This document shows positions 10,297 to 19,775 of a stretch of 64,000 bases of DNA, one piece after another (within the stretch, counting starts at the first letter, position 1; each line of letters starts with the position of its first letter). The stretch spans positions 1-64,000 of the forward strand of contig CAVQOL010000023.1 of assembly GCA_963714415.1 (NCBI GenBank). The letters run 5' to 3'. The DNA is from JAGXRK01 sp963714415 (lineage in GTDB: Bacteria; Bacteroidota; Ignavibacteria; Ignavibacteriales; Ignavibacteriaceae). Below the pieces are notes generated by a model. The model saw only the letters and a list, made by a program, of their open reading frames with translations, was not told where the DNA came from and ran no database searches. Both the position numbers and the translations under genes were made by a program.

Positions 10297-10731
10297 ATGC
10301 ATAAATTAAGCGTTTTCTTTTTCATTCTTTTTGCAATCGTTCTTACATCAGGAACATCTTTCGCTCAATCTTCCGATGATGCTCATGTGGTTCATTTTCA
10401 AAGCTTTAAGATGAAATCTATGCCGATGGGAGAAGACGGCAAGGCGTTCCAGGAAATGATGTTGAAACAGGCAAAGGTTATTAACAGCGATTCACGTGTT
10501 GTAAGCTCATATATATTAAGACACTATTGGGGAAATGACAGCCGAGATCTTGTTATGGTTACTGAATTTAAAAACAGTAGTGACCTTTTTGCTTTTTATG
10601 ATGAAATGAATGACCTGATGGAAAAAGCAATGCCCAAAGAAGAATTGGAAAAAGGCAATGCATTGTGGAATAAATATGTCGGAGAACATTCCGATGAAAT
10701 TTATATGGACGTACCCGGAGCTAGAAAATAA
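10297..10731 (+). CDS. Small secreted protein, possible dimeric alpha/beta-barrel fold
   Basis: The 144-residue product has a signal peptide cleaved after about residue 23 (TSFAQ). The rest, with VVHFQSFKMKSMPMGEDG and later a LVMVTEFKNSSDL strand, resembles the small ferredoxin-like barrels of the antibiotic-monooxygenase kind, but no catalytic residue can be assigned. A Shine-Dalgarno GGAGG lies before ATG 10297 and a strong terminator follows at 10763. It is probably a single-gene transcript. Confidence 0.75.
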   Translation: MHKLSVFFFILFAIVLTSGTSFAQSSDDAHVVHFQSFKMKSMPMGEDGKAFQEMMLKQAKVINSDSRVVSSYILRHYWGNDSRDLVMVTEFKNSSDLFAFYDEMNDLMEKAMPKEELEKGNALWNKYVGEHSDEIYMDVPGARK

Positions 10732-10762
10732 AAATTCCTGTTGAGTTTTGTTATGTTCACCC

Positions 10763-10800
10763 AAGTGCTGCAGAGCCACGCGATGCAGCACTTTTTTTAT
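10763..10800 (+). terminator. Rho-independent terminator
   Basis: A perfect 9-bp stem, AAGTGCTGC at 10763-10771 and GCAGCACTT at 10785-10793, is followed by a run of T. It ends the transcript of the secreted protein gene at 10297-10731. Confidence 0.9.
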
Positions 10801-11029
10801 GTGCAAATGCCCGATACTTGTTTTTAATCCTGAACCATTATTATCTTTTTACCTGCCGAAGGCACGGTAATCCTTTCCTTCGTTTCCCATCTTGTAAAAA
10901 AATAACTGCTAATATGGACTAAAAAGAGCGAAATCATAAACAAAATTAGTTAATGGCGTATAATCTTCCTATTTTTGCGGTCTCCGGTGTTAGACCGGAA
11001 TTTTATTTATTATTTATTAGAGGTTCTTT

Positions 11030-11281
11030 GTGAGCACTAAGTTATTCGTGGGTTCTCTCCCCTGGTCGGTAAGCGACGAAGAGTTAAAAGAAACATTTGA
11101 AAAACATGGTACTGTAGTTTCTGCTAAGGTTATTACGGACCGAGATACCAGGAGATCCAGAGGTTTTGGGTTTGTTGAGATGGAGAGTTCTTCAGATGCA
11201 AATAATGCTATATCAGCATTAAATGATTCAGAATTAAATGGAAGAAATATCGTAGTTAATGAAGCTAAAGCACGCACTTAA
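11030..11281 (+). CDS. RRM-domain RNA-binding protein
   Basis: The 83-residue protein is one RNA recognition motif: RNP2 is KLFVGSL (residues 4-10) and RNP1 is RGFGFVEM (residues 44-51). Proteins of this kind bind single-stranded RNA and are common in Bacteroidota-type and cyanobacterial genomes. The start is GTG at 11030. A possible -7 element TATTTTTG lies at 10970-10977, giving a leader of about 50 bases with a hairpin TCCGGT/ACCGGA at 10983-10999, which could affect stability or allow self-regulation (inference). A clear terminator follows at 11307. Confidence 0.93.
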   Translation: MSTKLFVGSLPWSVSDEELKETFEKHGTVVSAKVITDRDTRRSRGFGFVEMESSSDANNAISALNDSELNGRNIVVNEAKART

Positions 11282-11306
11282 GTAGATATTCTGTTCTAAG
11301 TTCTGT

Positions 11307-11334
11307 AAGGCGCCTTTATGGCGCCTTTTTTATT
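11307..11334 (+). terminator. Rho-independent terminator of the RRM gene
   Basis: AAGGCGCC at 11307-11314 pairs perfectly with GGCGCCTT at 11320-11327 across a 5-base loop, followed by a T run. Confidence 0.93.
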
Positions 11335-11398
11335 TTTCAGCCAGCAGTTTTGTTTCCGGCTTTTTTCCTCACTCTAAAATTTTCATTCTTCTTCCGTC

Positions 11399-11482
11399 TC
11401 TCGTTTCTCTTTTCTCGTTTCTCTTTTCTCGTCTTTCATTTCTCGTCTTTCATTTCTCGTCTTTCGTTTCTCGTCTTTCGGT
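11399..11482. repeat. 14-bp tandem repeat, six units, pyrimidine-rich
   Basis: Six head-to-tail units of 14 bases begin at 11399, 11413, 11427, 11441, 11455 and 11469. Units read TCTCGTTTCTCTTT, then TCTCGTCTTTCATT, then TCTCGTCTTTCGTT types, so neighbouring units are most alike, as expected for stepwise duplication. The plus strand is almost all pyrimidine. The array lies between the RRM terminator and the racemase-family gene. Confidence 0.92.
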
Positions 11483-11542
11483 ATTGGCTAAATGCTTTTA
11501 CGTGTTTAATTTTATATACCAACTTTAAGGAAAACTACTGCA

Positions 11543-12241
11543 ATGAAAACAATAGGACTTATAGGCGGCACCGGATGGGTTTCTACTGTAGAATACTACC
11601 GCCTGATAAACGAAGGAATAAATGAAAGGCTTGGCGGACTTAACGCCGCACGCTGCATTCTCTATTCTTTTAACTATGCCGATATAAACGAATATGTTCA
11701 AAGAGACGATCTCGATAGTGTTTATAAACTTGTTCTGGACGCTGCAATAAAACTTAAAAATGCAGGGGCTGATTTTCTCGTTCTGGGCGCAAATACTCTG
11801 CACCAGTATTATGAAAGACTTAATGAAGAAATAAAACTTCCCATAGTGCATATTGCAGATGCAACCGCGACGGAAATTAATAAGCAGGGTTTTTCAACAG
11901 TCGGACTGCTTGGGACAAAGTACACAATGGAAATGGACTTTTATTTTAAACAATTAAGCAGCGCAGGAATAACTGCTTTAGTGCCGGAAAAACCGGAACG
12001 GCTTTATATTCACAGCACTATTATAAATGAACTTCTTAAAGAAATATTTAAACCGGATGCAAAGCAGAGATTTTTAGAAATAATAAACGATCTCGAACAA
12101 AAAGGTGCGCAGGGCATTATACTTGGCTGTACTGAAATCCCACTGCTGATAAAACAGGAAGACACTCGCCTGCCGGTTTTTGATACTCTGAAAATTCACG
12201 CAAAAGCCGTCGTTGATTTTGCTTTACAGGATTTAAAATGA
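11543..12241 (+). CDS. Aspartate/glutamate racemase family protein
   Basis: The 232-residue protein starts with MKTIGLIGGTGW, the family N-terminus, and carries the second catalytic cysteine in GCTEIP (Cys196). Members interconvert L- and D-aspartate or glutamate using two acid/base residues. The first position, normally Cys or Thr in a C-T/N-T-M-H block, reads LGANTLH here, with alanine at residue 83. Activity may therefore be one-sided or altered; the same change could simply mark a subfamily. It precedes the N-acetyltransferase gene by 24 bases and is likely co-transcribed with it. Confidence 0.85.
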   Translation: MKTIGLIGGTGWVSTVEYYRLINEGINERLGGLNAARCILYSFNYADINEYVQRDDLDSVYKLVLDAAIKLKNAGADFLVLGANTLHQYYERLNEEIKLPIVHIADATATEINKQGFSTVGLLGTKYTMEMDFYFKQLSSAGITALVPEKPERLYIHSTIINELLKEIFKPDAKQRFLEIINDLEQKGAQGIILGCTEIPLLIKQEDTRLPVFDTLKIHAKAVVDFALQDLK

Positions 12242-12265
12242 TTATTCTGGAATAAATTCATTAGT

Positions 12266-13078
12266 ATGACAGAAAAAGAAAAGCTTTTTATCAAGTACCT
12301 TGAACTTCTTGAAATAGATGCTGAAGCACCATCTTTAGAACTGCTTAGAAAAATTATAAAATCACATCTTGCCAGAATTCCGTTTGAAAATATTTCAAAG
12401 CTGTTAAATAAAAACAAAGGAATACGCTACATTCCGGAACTGCCTTTGTACCTGCATGGAATAGAAAAGTATAACTTTGGAGGAACCTGTTATTCGATCA
12501 ATTATTATCTCTACCTGCTGCTTGAGTATCTTGGATTTAATGTCAACCTGTGTGGTGCAGATATGCGGAATCCAGATGTGCACGTTATCTCTATTGTTAA
12601 TATTGACGGAAAAGAATTTATTGTTGATTGCGGATATGCAGCTCCTTTTCTTGAGCCCCTTCCCAGAGATATTTCTGAAGATTACATAATAAATTTTAAT
12701 GATGAAAAATATATTCTTAAACCTAAAGACGGAGAGGGAAAATCACGGCTTGAACAGTATTACAAAAATGAACTTAAGCACTGGTATACAGCCAAACCTG
12801 AACCAAGACACAGCAATGAATTCAGGGCGGTTATAATTGATTCTTATGATGATAATGCTTTGTTTATGAATGCACTTCTTATTACACGCTACAGCTCTGA
12901 ACACTCCATTGCATTAAGAAATCTTTCTGTTACAGAAGTAAGCGGATCAGAAGTATCATTCAAGAAAATCACCAGAGAAGAAATTCCGGAACTTGTAAAT
13001 CAAAAATTCGGTATGCCCACCGATTTAGTAAAAGAAGCAATATCCGGTCTTAGCACACTTAGAGATGTTTATAGTTAG
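12266..13078 (+). CDS. Arylamine N-acetyltransferase
   Basis: The 270-residue protein has the NAT triad: Cys75 in FGGTCYS, His106 in PDVHVIS and Asp121 in FIVDCGYA. The family moves acetyl (or other acyl) groups from CoA to arylamines, hydrazines or polyketide amines in the cytoplasm. Length fits the family. It lies 24 bases after the racemase-family gene and probably shares its promoter. The native substrate is not evident. Confidence 0.92.
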   Translation: MTEKEKLFIKYLELLEIDAEAPSLELLRKIIKSHLARIPFENISKLLNKNKGIRYIPELPLYLHGIEKYNFGGTCYSINYYLYLLLEYLGFNVNLCGADMRNPDVHVISIVNIDGKEFIVDCGYAAPFLEPLPRDISEDYIINFNDEKYILKPKDGEGKSRLEQYYKNELKHWYTAKPEPRHSNEFRAVIIDSYDDNALFMNALLITRYSSEHSIALRNLSVTEVSGSEVSFKKITREEIPELVNQKFGMPTDLVKEAISGLSTLRDVYS

Positions 13079-13189
13079 TACACTAAATTCTTTTAGCTTG
13101 TTCTCATTGAGCATTAAACATTAACAATTTTAATTGCTACTAATTTTAAATTTATTTTCATTGATCTCCACGCATTGTTACTTATAGTA

Positions 13190-13208
13190 TGTAGACTTTT
13201 AATCTACA
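13190..13208. promoter_or_regulatory. Palindromic operator before the XRE regulator
   Basis: TGTAGA at 13190-13195 and TCTACA at 13203-13208 form a perfect 6-bp inverted repeat with a 7-base spacer, ending 17 bases before ATG 13226. Its place and form fit a self-binding site for the XRE protein, as in restriction-modification controller systems. The binding itself is inference. Confidence 0.6.
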
Positions 13209-13225
13209 CCCATATAAGTTTTAAT

Positions 13226-13444
13226 ATGAATTCTTTATTATCTCAATTTGGCAAGAATGTTAGAAATCAAAGAGAATCCAGAAGTCTTTCTCAAGAAAAA
13301 CTTGCCGATCTTTCTGGATTACACCGAACATATATCAGTTCTCTAGAACGGGGCAAACGAAATGTATCTCTTGTTAATATTTATAAGCTTGCCAAAGCAC
13401 TTGAATGTGAAGTAATCGAACTTTTCAACAAAACGAAAAAATAA
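13226..13444 (+). CDS. XRE-family controller protein of the McrBC system
   Basis: The 72-residue protein is one helix-turn-helix domain with the LSQEKLADLSGLHRTYISSLE core and length of a restriction-modification C protein. ATG 13226 is chosen because it follows the palindrome at 13190-13208 and gives the normal N-terminus. It ends one base before the mcrB start at 13446, so the three genes look like one operon. The likely role is timed or negative control of the restriction genes. Confidence 0.88.
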   Translation: MNSLLSQFGKNVRNQRESRSLSQEKLADLSGLHRTYISSLERGKRNVSLVNIYKLAKALECEVIELFNKTKK

Positions 13445-13445
13445 T

Positions 13446-14827
13446 ATGAGTATAGAAAATATTAGAGAATTTATTAAAGAAAAAGCAGATCAGTTTGGAG
13501 CTAAAATCGATAATGAATTCAATAAACCATACATCGAAAGAAATAATACTGGACCAGAAGCATTAAATGATAATGGAGCATATTTTGGTTTCATTCATCC
13601 CGAGGAGGAAACATCAGGACCATTTCACGACTTTTCCTTGACTATTTTTCCTAATGAGCAAAATAAACCATGGCTTGTATGTTTAGGGATTGGGTCAAGT
13701 GGTTTTAAAAATGATTATGAGCTTGCGACATATCCTGGATTACGTAGACTGTTTTCAAAACTGATGAACCAAAAAGGTTATTGTAAATCAGATTTTGCAG
13801 ATATTGAAACAAGTCTTCCAAAAAGCATTACGGGCAATCTAGATCTACAGCATATAAAAAACACAATTAAAATGTACTCTAAAGTCCTACCGGTATGTCA
13901 GATTGTTGAAAACCCCGAGTCAGAAGGAGGAAAGAAAATAATAGCTGCATTTGCAGCTGGGTATGCAAAGCTTCGTGAATGGCCAACAAATAAGGGTCAC
14001 AGAGATGCTATTTCAGATGCATTGACTCCATTTTTACAAATGTGCAAATGACGATGAGAAAGAAGTTATCAAGTTAATGAATGAAAGAAAATATATAATA
14101 CTTCAAGGCCCACCAGGAACTGGAAAAACTAGACTTGCTAAAACTGTTTCTGAAAAACTGAAAGCAAGAATATTTTTCACTCAATTTCATGCTGAGACAT
14201 CTTATTCGGATTTTATTTATGGAATCCGACCAGATGTAAATAATGAAAACTTTCTTACACAGAATCTCTTGGTGCATTTACAAAAGCATTAGAACATGCA
14301 ATAAATACAAAAGAAAAAACAGTTTTAATTATTGATGAAATTAACAGAGCTAATCTCTCAAATGTTTTAGGTCCAATTTTTTATCTATTTGAACATAAAC
14401 AAGATATTTCAAATGTCTTAATAGAAATTAAACCCGGGTTGAGTGTTAATGAATTACCCGAAAACTTTTTAGTAATTGCAACTATGAATACTGCTGATAG
14501 AAGTTTAGCAGTTGTTGACTTTGCACTAAGAAGACGATTTGCTTGGTACTCGCTAAAACCAAAACCAATTGATTCCAACCAGTTTTATAAAGATGACTTT
14601 GTACGATTGCAAGAAATATTTGATTGGTATGCAAACAGTAGTGAACTTTCATTTCAACCAGGACAAGGTTATTTTCTAGCATCTCATCTGAAGAAATGAC
14701 AAATAGAATCAGATATGAAATATTTCCATTGATAAAAGAATATTTAGAAGAAGGGCTTTTGAGAAATGCGAGAGAGGAATTTAATAATTATTTCACTTCA
14801 AGAATTAAAATTTCACTTTTCGAGTGA
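13446..14827 (+). CDS. mcrB: McrB-type AAA+ GTPase restriction subunit, frame broken
   Basis: McrB binds modified DNA through an N-terminal domain and uses GTP-driven translocation to activate McrC. Here an N-terminal domain of about 200 residues (13446-14045), resembling the MrcB_N type, is followed by a Walker A GPPGTGKT, a Walker B LIIDEINRANLS, the McrB hallmark MNTADRSL, and the LRRRF sensor. The end, MTNRIRYEIFPLIKEYLEEG, is typical of the family. The frame shifts near 14045, near 14268 and near 14695. GTG of mcrC overlaps its stop by four bases. All motifs survive, so the breaks could be assembly errors. Confidence 0.87.
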
Positions 14828-16246
14828 ACAAGCCATTAGATATATTTTGCGAAATACCATGCTTAACTGAAAAATCAAATCTTTTGAATGGTATTACATT
14901 ACAAAAAAAATGGTTCAAATGGGCTGACAAACGAATTATTGGCCAGTATCTTCAAAAATTTATTCATTACAATAATTCACTTTCAATTATATAGGTGTTC
15001 TACCATTTATTATCGGTACCGATCAGAACACGTCTATTACTTTTCGATCTTCACAATATATTGGTGCAATTCCGCTTCGTGCCCCAGATACCGGAAAGCA
15101 AATTGGCGATTTTGTTGTAGTGCCAAGATTTACAGGCAAGGATAAATTTGAAGATTATATTGAAATCATCAATTTACTTGGGAACGAAATAAGTCCCCAA
15201 GTAATTGATAGTTTGCCTTTAGCTTCGGGTAGAAATTTTAGACCACCAATGTATCTGGAAGCGATTAAGTTTATAGACTCTTTGGGAAAATTACTAAAAA
15301 CATCTTGGCGTAAATTTGATCGGGTTGAAAAAATATCATGGAACCAATTGGGCAAGTTAATTGGCAGAAATACTTGCAAAAAGAATACAAAGCTGAAAAT
15401 AAATTAAGATTCCCAACTGGAAAAAACACATTAAGTTCATTTCATAAAGAATATTCTCAAATTAGATTTGTCTTCGATTTATGCAAGTCAGAATTGTTGT
15501 CACCGAACACACCACTGAGAATTAAATTCGGACTAAAAACGGAAATATTTTTTATTGAAGAAAAACTGTACAATCATTTACCATTACAAACAACATCAAT
15601 TTCTATTAGGTCTTCAGATAATCCGATAATTAAAAACTGTAAGGATCAAGCAAACAAAATTTTAAACTATAATTTTATTGATAGCACTGCATGGAGAGTT
15701 GATTTCTCAGATGTTTTTGAAAAATTTGTTCAGTATATTTTTAATAAAGTTGCTAAAGAATCTGGTGGTAGATTATTTTCAAATTATAAATTTAAGGGGC
15801 ATTCCTCTAATCGTAATTCTTGGGAGCTAAACCACGTTGAACCAGATGCTATATATCAAAAGGACGAAATTCTTGTTTTCATTGATGCAAAATATAAATC
15901 ACACTTATACAATAAGTATGATAATAGTGAATTATTAAAAGACGAACACAGACAAGACTTACATCAAATAATGGCATATACTTCATTTAGTAGTACGCAG
16001 TCAAAATATGGAATATTATGTTACCCATCTAACAAAATTGAAATCAAAACCATTAAATACATCAATGAAATAAACCAAACCATAAATGACATTAAATTGA
16101 TTGGTCTCCCATTGAAAAAAGATATCATAAAAGAAGCGATTCATATTTTGATTAATGAATTTACAGCAATGGAAAGATTTTCTAATACTTTTCCGAAATT
16201 CGCTCCAAACTTATTTTTATCAATAAAAAATTATTTTTCGCTCTAG
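14824..16246 (+). CDS. mcrC: McrC-type nuclease subunit, frame broken
   Basis: McrC is the nuclease partner of McrB. The N-terminal half (VNKPLDIFCEIPCL..., then PLRAPDTGKQIGDFVVVPRF) and the middle QVNWQKYLQ block match McrC-type proteins. The C-terminal PD-(D/E)xK domain reads EPDAIYQK...VFIDAKYKS near 15838-15900. Start is GTG 14824, overlapping mcrB. The frame shifts near 14985 and near 15345; if repaired the protein has about 474 residues. With mcrB it forms a modification-dependent (type IV) restriction system. Confidence 0.85.
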
Positions 16247-16646
16247 GACAAAATAAAACCCTAACAACCTTTTCTAAGAATAAAGAAAAGATTACTCTGC
16301 GCGGTAATTGTTTCTTGAAAGCATTAAGGTTAAGGAAGGTGTAGGTTAATTATTTTCAGTAAAAAGTGAACAAATTAAACTACAGCCATTGGTATAGCGA
16401 TTGCAGATGCTGAAAACAAAACATATTTTTGTAACGACATATTAAAAGCAACCTGTATGAACCTGTGCTTTGTTCTTTCTGCTCTCACAAAAAAGGAATC
16501 CCTTCCTTACCGTCTTTTAATTTTTAAAAACAACTAATAAACCAATCATAAAATCAATTATTAAATCATCACGGAACATTTACTGCAAAGGCTGCAGTTT
16601 GTTTGGCTGCTTGATTAATAAAATAACACCCATAGGAGAATGGAAA
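16247..16646. other. Gene-free stretch after mcrC
   Basis: No convincing gene is seen. A possible weak terminator, CTTTTCT at 16269-16275 pairing with AGAAAAG at 16284-16290, follows mcrC. The remaining AT-rich part should hold the promoter of the secreted repeat protein at 16647. Confidence 0.4.
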
Positions 16647-17990
16647 ATGAGAAAACATTTACCGGCTGTTTTAGTTTTGTTCATTAGCTTTTTAATTAAT
16701 GTAACTGTTGCACAACCCTGGATGGAGCAGAGAAACCCGCTCGGCTTTGGTGGTGATGCGATGCTTGGCAAAATTCATTTTGTAAGCCAGACTGAAGGAT
16801 GGATAGCTTGCGGCAACGGAGGATTCCTTCATACAACTGATGGCGGTACAAACTGGTTAGTCGTAAATCCGTTTCCGGCAGACACTGTAGAATGCACTTC
16901 CGATCCGGCTGTCTCGATGTCGTGGATAGGAACAACACACGGCTGGAATATTAATATCGGTTGCTTCGATGAGTCACAAGGAGCCGTTGTTTACAAAACG
17001 ACTAATGGCGGCAGCAGCTGGTGAAAAGTTGCAATTTCAAATGAACCCGGTGGCTAGGGTTTCAGTTACAGTTTGTTGATGTTAATAATGGCTGGGCAAT
17101 AAGTTATAGTCCTTCGGCCGGACTTGGATATTTTTTACAAGACAACAGACGGCGGTAACAGTTGGAATACCACCCAGGGAATGGGAATTTTTAGTTTTGC
17201 TGATGTTAATAACGGCTGGGCATACACTGCAGTAGGCCCAAACCTCACCGAGCCATTTAAGATTTATAGAACTACTGATGGTGGAGATAACTGGAACGAA
17301 CAATTCACTGATAACAATCCCGGTGAATATAGTGCAATCAGATTTACAGATTTAAATAACGGGTGGGTTGTTGGACATAATGGTAAAGTGCTTAAAACAA
17401 CTGATGGCGGGGCAAACTGGAATTGGGTAACGAATTCCGGCATAAACGCACTAGCCAGTTGTAAAACATTATTTGCATTAGACCAAAATCATATTTGGAT
17501 TCCATCAAAAACGCCCGATCAAATGCAAACTCCTTACGTGCAGTACACATCCGATGGAGGTCTGAACTGGTCAACTCAAATGACACCTTTTGGAAGCACT
17601 GAGGGCAGCAATGCAATATTCAGTATTTATTTTGTTGATCCTCAAACCGGCTGGCTGACTGCAGATGATGGAAGAATAGCAAAATACACAGGCACGACCT
17701 CCGTTGAGAACAATGTGGATGGAGTATTTAGTTTTTCAGTTGAACAGAATTATCCAAATCCATTTAATCCATCTACAATTATTAAATATCATATCGCAAA
17801 CTCCGAATTTGTTTCGCTTAAAGTATTTGATGTTCTGGGAAATGAAGTGACAACATTGGTTAACGAAGTAAAATCTGCCGGGGAATATGAAGTTGAGTTT
17901 AATGCAGCAAACCTTTCTTCCGGAATTTACTTATACAAGCTGCAAAGCGGAAATTTTTCACAAACCAGAAAGATGATTTTAATAAGATAA
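16647..17990 (+). pseudogene. T9SS-secreted BNR/photosystem-stability-like repeat protein, interrupted
   Basis: A signal peptide (from ATG 16647) leads into beta-propeller repeats with the KTTDGG-x-W pattern, for example FYKTTDGGNSW, YRTTDGGDNW and KTTDGGANW. The last 80 residues are a type IX secretion sorting domain, with EQNYPNPFNPST, VFDVLGNEV and a C-terminal KMILIR. The protein should be exported and anchored or released by T9SS. The gene has an in-frame TGA at 17022, a TAG at 17053, and frameshifts near 17060 and 17130 (the second in a T run). It is either decayed or badly resolved in assembly. A strong terminator follows. Confidence 0.85.
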
Positions 17991-18013
17991 CTATAATCAA
18001 ATTATCCGGATTC

Positions 18014-18050
18014 TTTACTGCCGTAGTGATACTGCGGCAGTAAATTTATA
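18014..18050 (+). terminator. Rho-independent terminator of the T9SS cargo gene
   Basis: TTTACTGCCG at 18014-18023 pairs with CGGCAGTAAA at 18035-18044; the inner bases AGT/ACT extend the stem to about 14 bp with a GAT loop. A short T-rich tract follows. Confidence 0.88.
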
Positions 18051-18264
18051 ACACACCTTCACGTCAGCAAAGTCTATTTTATAAGCTAATATTATTCTTT
18101 CTTCGACTAATCCGGGATCAGGTATATCTGCACAAGTTCTATCCTGCACAATTGACAATGAAAAACAGGGCTATATCATTGAAATCCTCCACTTATAACA
18201 TATTGGTTGAGAATATCTGCTTGCATTTTTATGTTGCATCAGGTAATTACAGAAGAGGTATATT

Positions 18265-18684
18265 ATGAAAAAGGCATTAGTAATTGTACAGAATAAAAAT
18301 AACACAGCTAAAAGATTTGGCGAGGAGATATATCAGTTCCTGCTTCAAAGAGGACTTTTAGTAGAGCTGATACCAATCAGCAGCTTTGAACCTAAAAAGC
18401 TTGAAGGTGCAGATTACCTGCTTCTCAGCGGATGGAAGAACGGATCTATATTTTCAGCAAGTCATCCCGACAGTGAATGGCTTACATTTGTAAAAACGCT
18501 CCCGACTCTTAATGGAATTAAAACAGCATTATTTACAACATATAAATTATTTGCAGGCAGCATATTCAAGAGAATGAAAAATTATCTGAGTGAAAAAACT
18601 GAAAGCCTTGAATTTGCTTTACAATCGAGAGACGGCTCCCTTTCGATCTCTAACCAAATGGTTCTGAATGATTTTATAAGATAG
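18265..18684 (+). CDS. Flavodoxin-fold protein
   Basis: The 139-residue product starts KKALVIVQNKNNTAKRFGEEI, the phosphate-loop region of flavodoxin-like proteins, and has YLLLSGWKNGSIF and IKTALFTTYKLF strands in the expected order. It could bind FMN for electron transfer, but the loop lacks the classical T/S-x-T-G-x-T pattern, so cofactor binding is uncertain. A Shine-Dalgarno-like AGAGG lies before ATG 18265. No partner gene is near. Confidence 0.65.
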   Translation: MKKALVIVQNKNNTAKRFGEEIYQFLLQRGLLVELIPISSFEPKKLEGADYLLLSGWKNGSIFSASHPDSEWLTFVKTLPTLNGIKTALFTTYKLFAGSIFKRMKNYLSEKTESLEFALQSRDGSLSISNQMVLNDFIR

Positions 18685-18827
18685 AGATTTAAAAACTCCA
18701 GAGATTAAAAATAACTTCAGACCTGTCTGCCGGAGGAAGAGACCACAGAGAATAGCCTTTCACAGAGTTAACAAAAAAAAATAATCCGCGAGGGTTACAA
18801 ATAAATAAATTGCACACTTAATATTCC

Positions 18828-18858
18828 TTGTTCCCAATACGGGAACTTACTATATTTG
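18828..18858 (+). promoter_or_regulatory. Promoter with palindromic operator for higBA
   Basis: GTTCCC at 18830-18835 and GGGAAC at 18841-18846 form a perfect inverted repeat with a 5-base spacer. It sits between a TTG at 18828-18830 and a TATATTTG at 18851-18858, the latter matching the Bacteroidota -7 consensus TAnnTTTG. Binding by HigA would block the promoter. Transcription would start about at the GTG of higB, so the message may be leaderless (inference). Confidence 0.6.
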
Positions 18859-18861
18859 CAT

Positions 18862-19155
18862 GTGCGAATAATAGCAATAAAAAGATTAAAGGATTTCTGG
18901 AAGAAGCATTCAGATGCCGAGCAGGCTTTACGAGCCTGGTACTCTGAAGTCAGTAAAGCTGATTGGAAAAAGCCGTCAGATATTACGAAGCACTATCGTA
19001 CAGCGAGTATTCTAGTTAATAATAGGGCAGTTTTTAATATAAAAGGAAATGATTACAGACTAATTGTAACAATTAATTATGCATATAAAATCGTTTATAT
19101 AAGATTCGTTGGTACGCATAAGGAATATGATAAAATAAACGCAGAGGAAATCTGA
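18862..19155 (+). CDS. higB: HigB-type mRNA interferase toxin
   Basis: HigB toxins are small ribosome-dependent RNases. The protein matches the HigB (PF09907-type) family over its full length: MRIIAIKRLKDFWKKH start, KAWYxEV-like RAWYSEVSKADW, SASILVNNR-like block, VFNIKGNDYRLIV and the C-terminal RFVGTHKEYDKI. GTG at 18862 gives the standard N-terminus, about 97 residues. The antitoxin gene begins one base after the stop, the usual toxin-first order of this family. Confidence 0.93.
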   Translation: MRIIAIKRLKDFWKKHSDAEQALRAWYSEVSKADWKKPSDITKHYRTASILVNNRAVFNIKGNDYRLIVTINYAYKIVYIRFVGTHKEYDKINAEEI

Positions 19156-19156
19156 A

Positions 19157-19507
19157 ATGAATATTAAACCTATCAAAACAAAAAAGGATTACGAAGCAGC
19201 GCTTAAAAAAATTGAAATGCTTTTTGATTCAAAACCAAATACAACAAATGGTGATTTGCTTGAAGTTCTTGTAACACTTGTGGAAGCTTATGAGAAGAAA
19301 AACTTCAATATTCTTCCACCTGATCCAATCGAGGCAATTAAATTTAGAATGGAACAGCTTGGATTAAAGCAATCAGATATTGCCAAAGTTGTTGGAGGCA
19401 AAAACAGAGCCTCAGAAATACTAAACAGAAAAAGAGAGCTTACAGTACAAATGATGAGGGACCTTCATATAAAATTCAATATCCCCGCGGAATCTCTTTT
19501 GTCCTAA
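19157..19507 (+). CDS. higA: HigA-type antitoxin
   Basis: The 116-residue protein has an N-terminal toxin-binding part (KPIKTKKDYEAALKKIEML) and a C-terminal helix-turn-helix around residues 72-105 (MEQLGLKQSDIAKVVGGKNR). It should neutralise HigB and bind the palindrome at 18830-18846. It directly follows higB and shows no frame damage. Confidence 0.93.
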   Translation: MNIKPIKTKKDYEAALKKIEMLFDSKPNTTNGDLLEVLVTLVEAYEKKNFNILPPDPIEAIKFRMEQLGLKQSDIAKVVGGKNRASEILNRKRELTVQMMRDLHIKFNIPAESLLS

Positions 19508-19775
19508 TCTCCAGAGGCGACAGCAGTATTCTTTTCAAAAAAAACACAGATATTTTTAATAGGGTTTTTGGGTAAAGTTTTATCGTCAATTATGCCTATT
19601 TTTGTTGTTAGAGAATTTTGAGTTGAAACTTTAACTTCTAATTAAGAAATAAAATTTAGATTGAATAACCTTCAGTAGAAATTAAAAATATCACATGCTC
19701 AAATGCCAAAAATCATGGTTCCTTTGAATCCGGGATTGATGATTTTGAATAAAGCGGAAAATAAGTCAGCATATC

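Noticed and set aside
18711..18780. Purine-rich stretch before higBA as a repeat
   Set aside because: No clear period or inverted copy was found.
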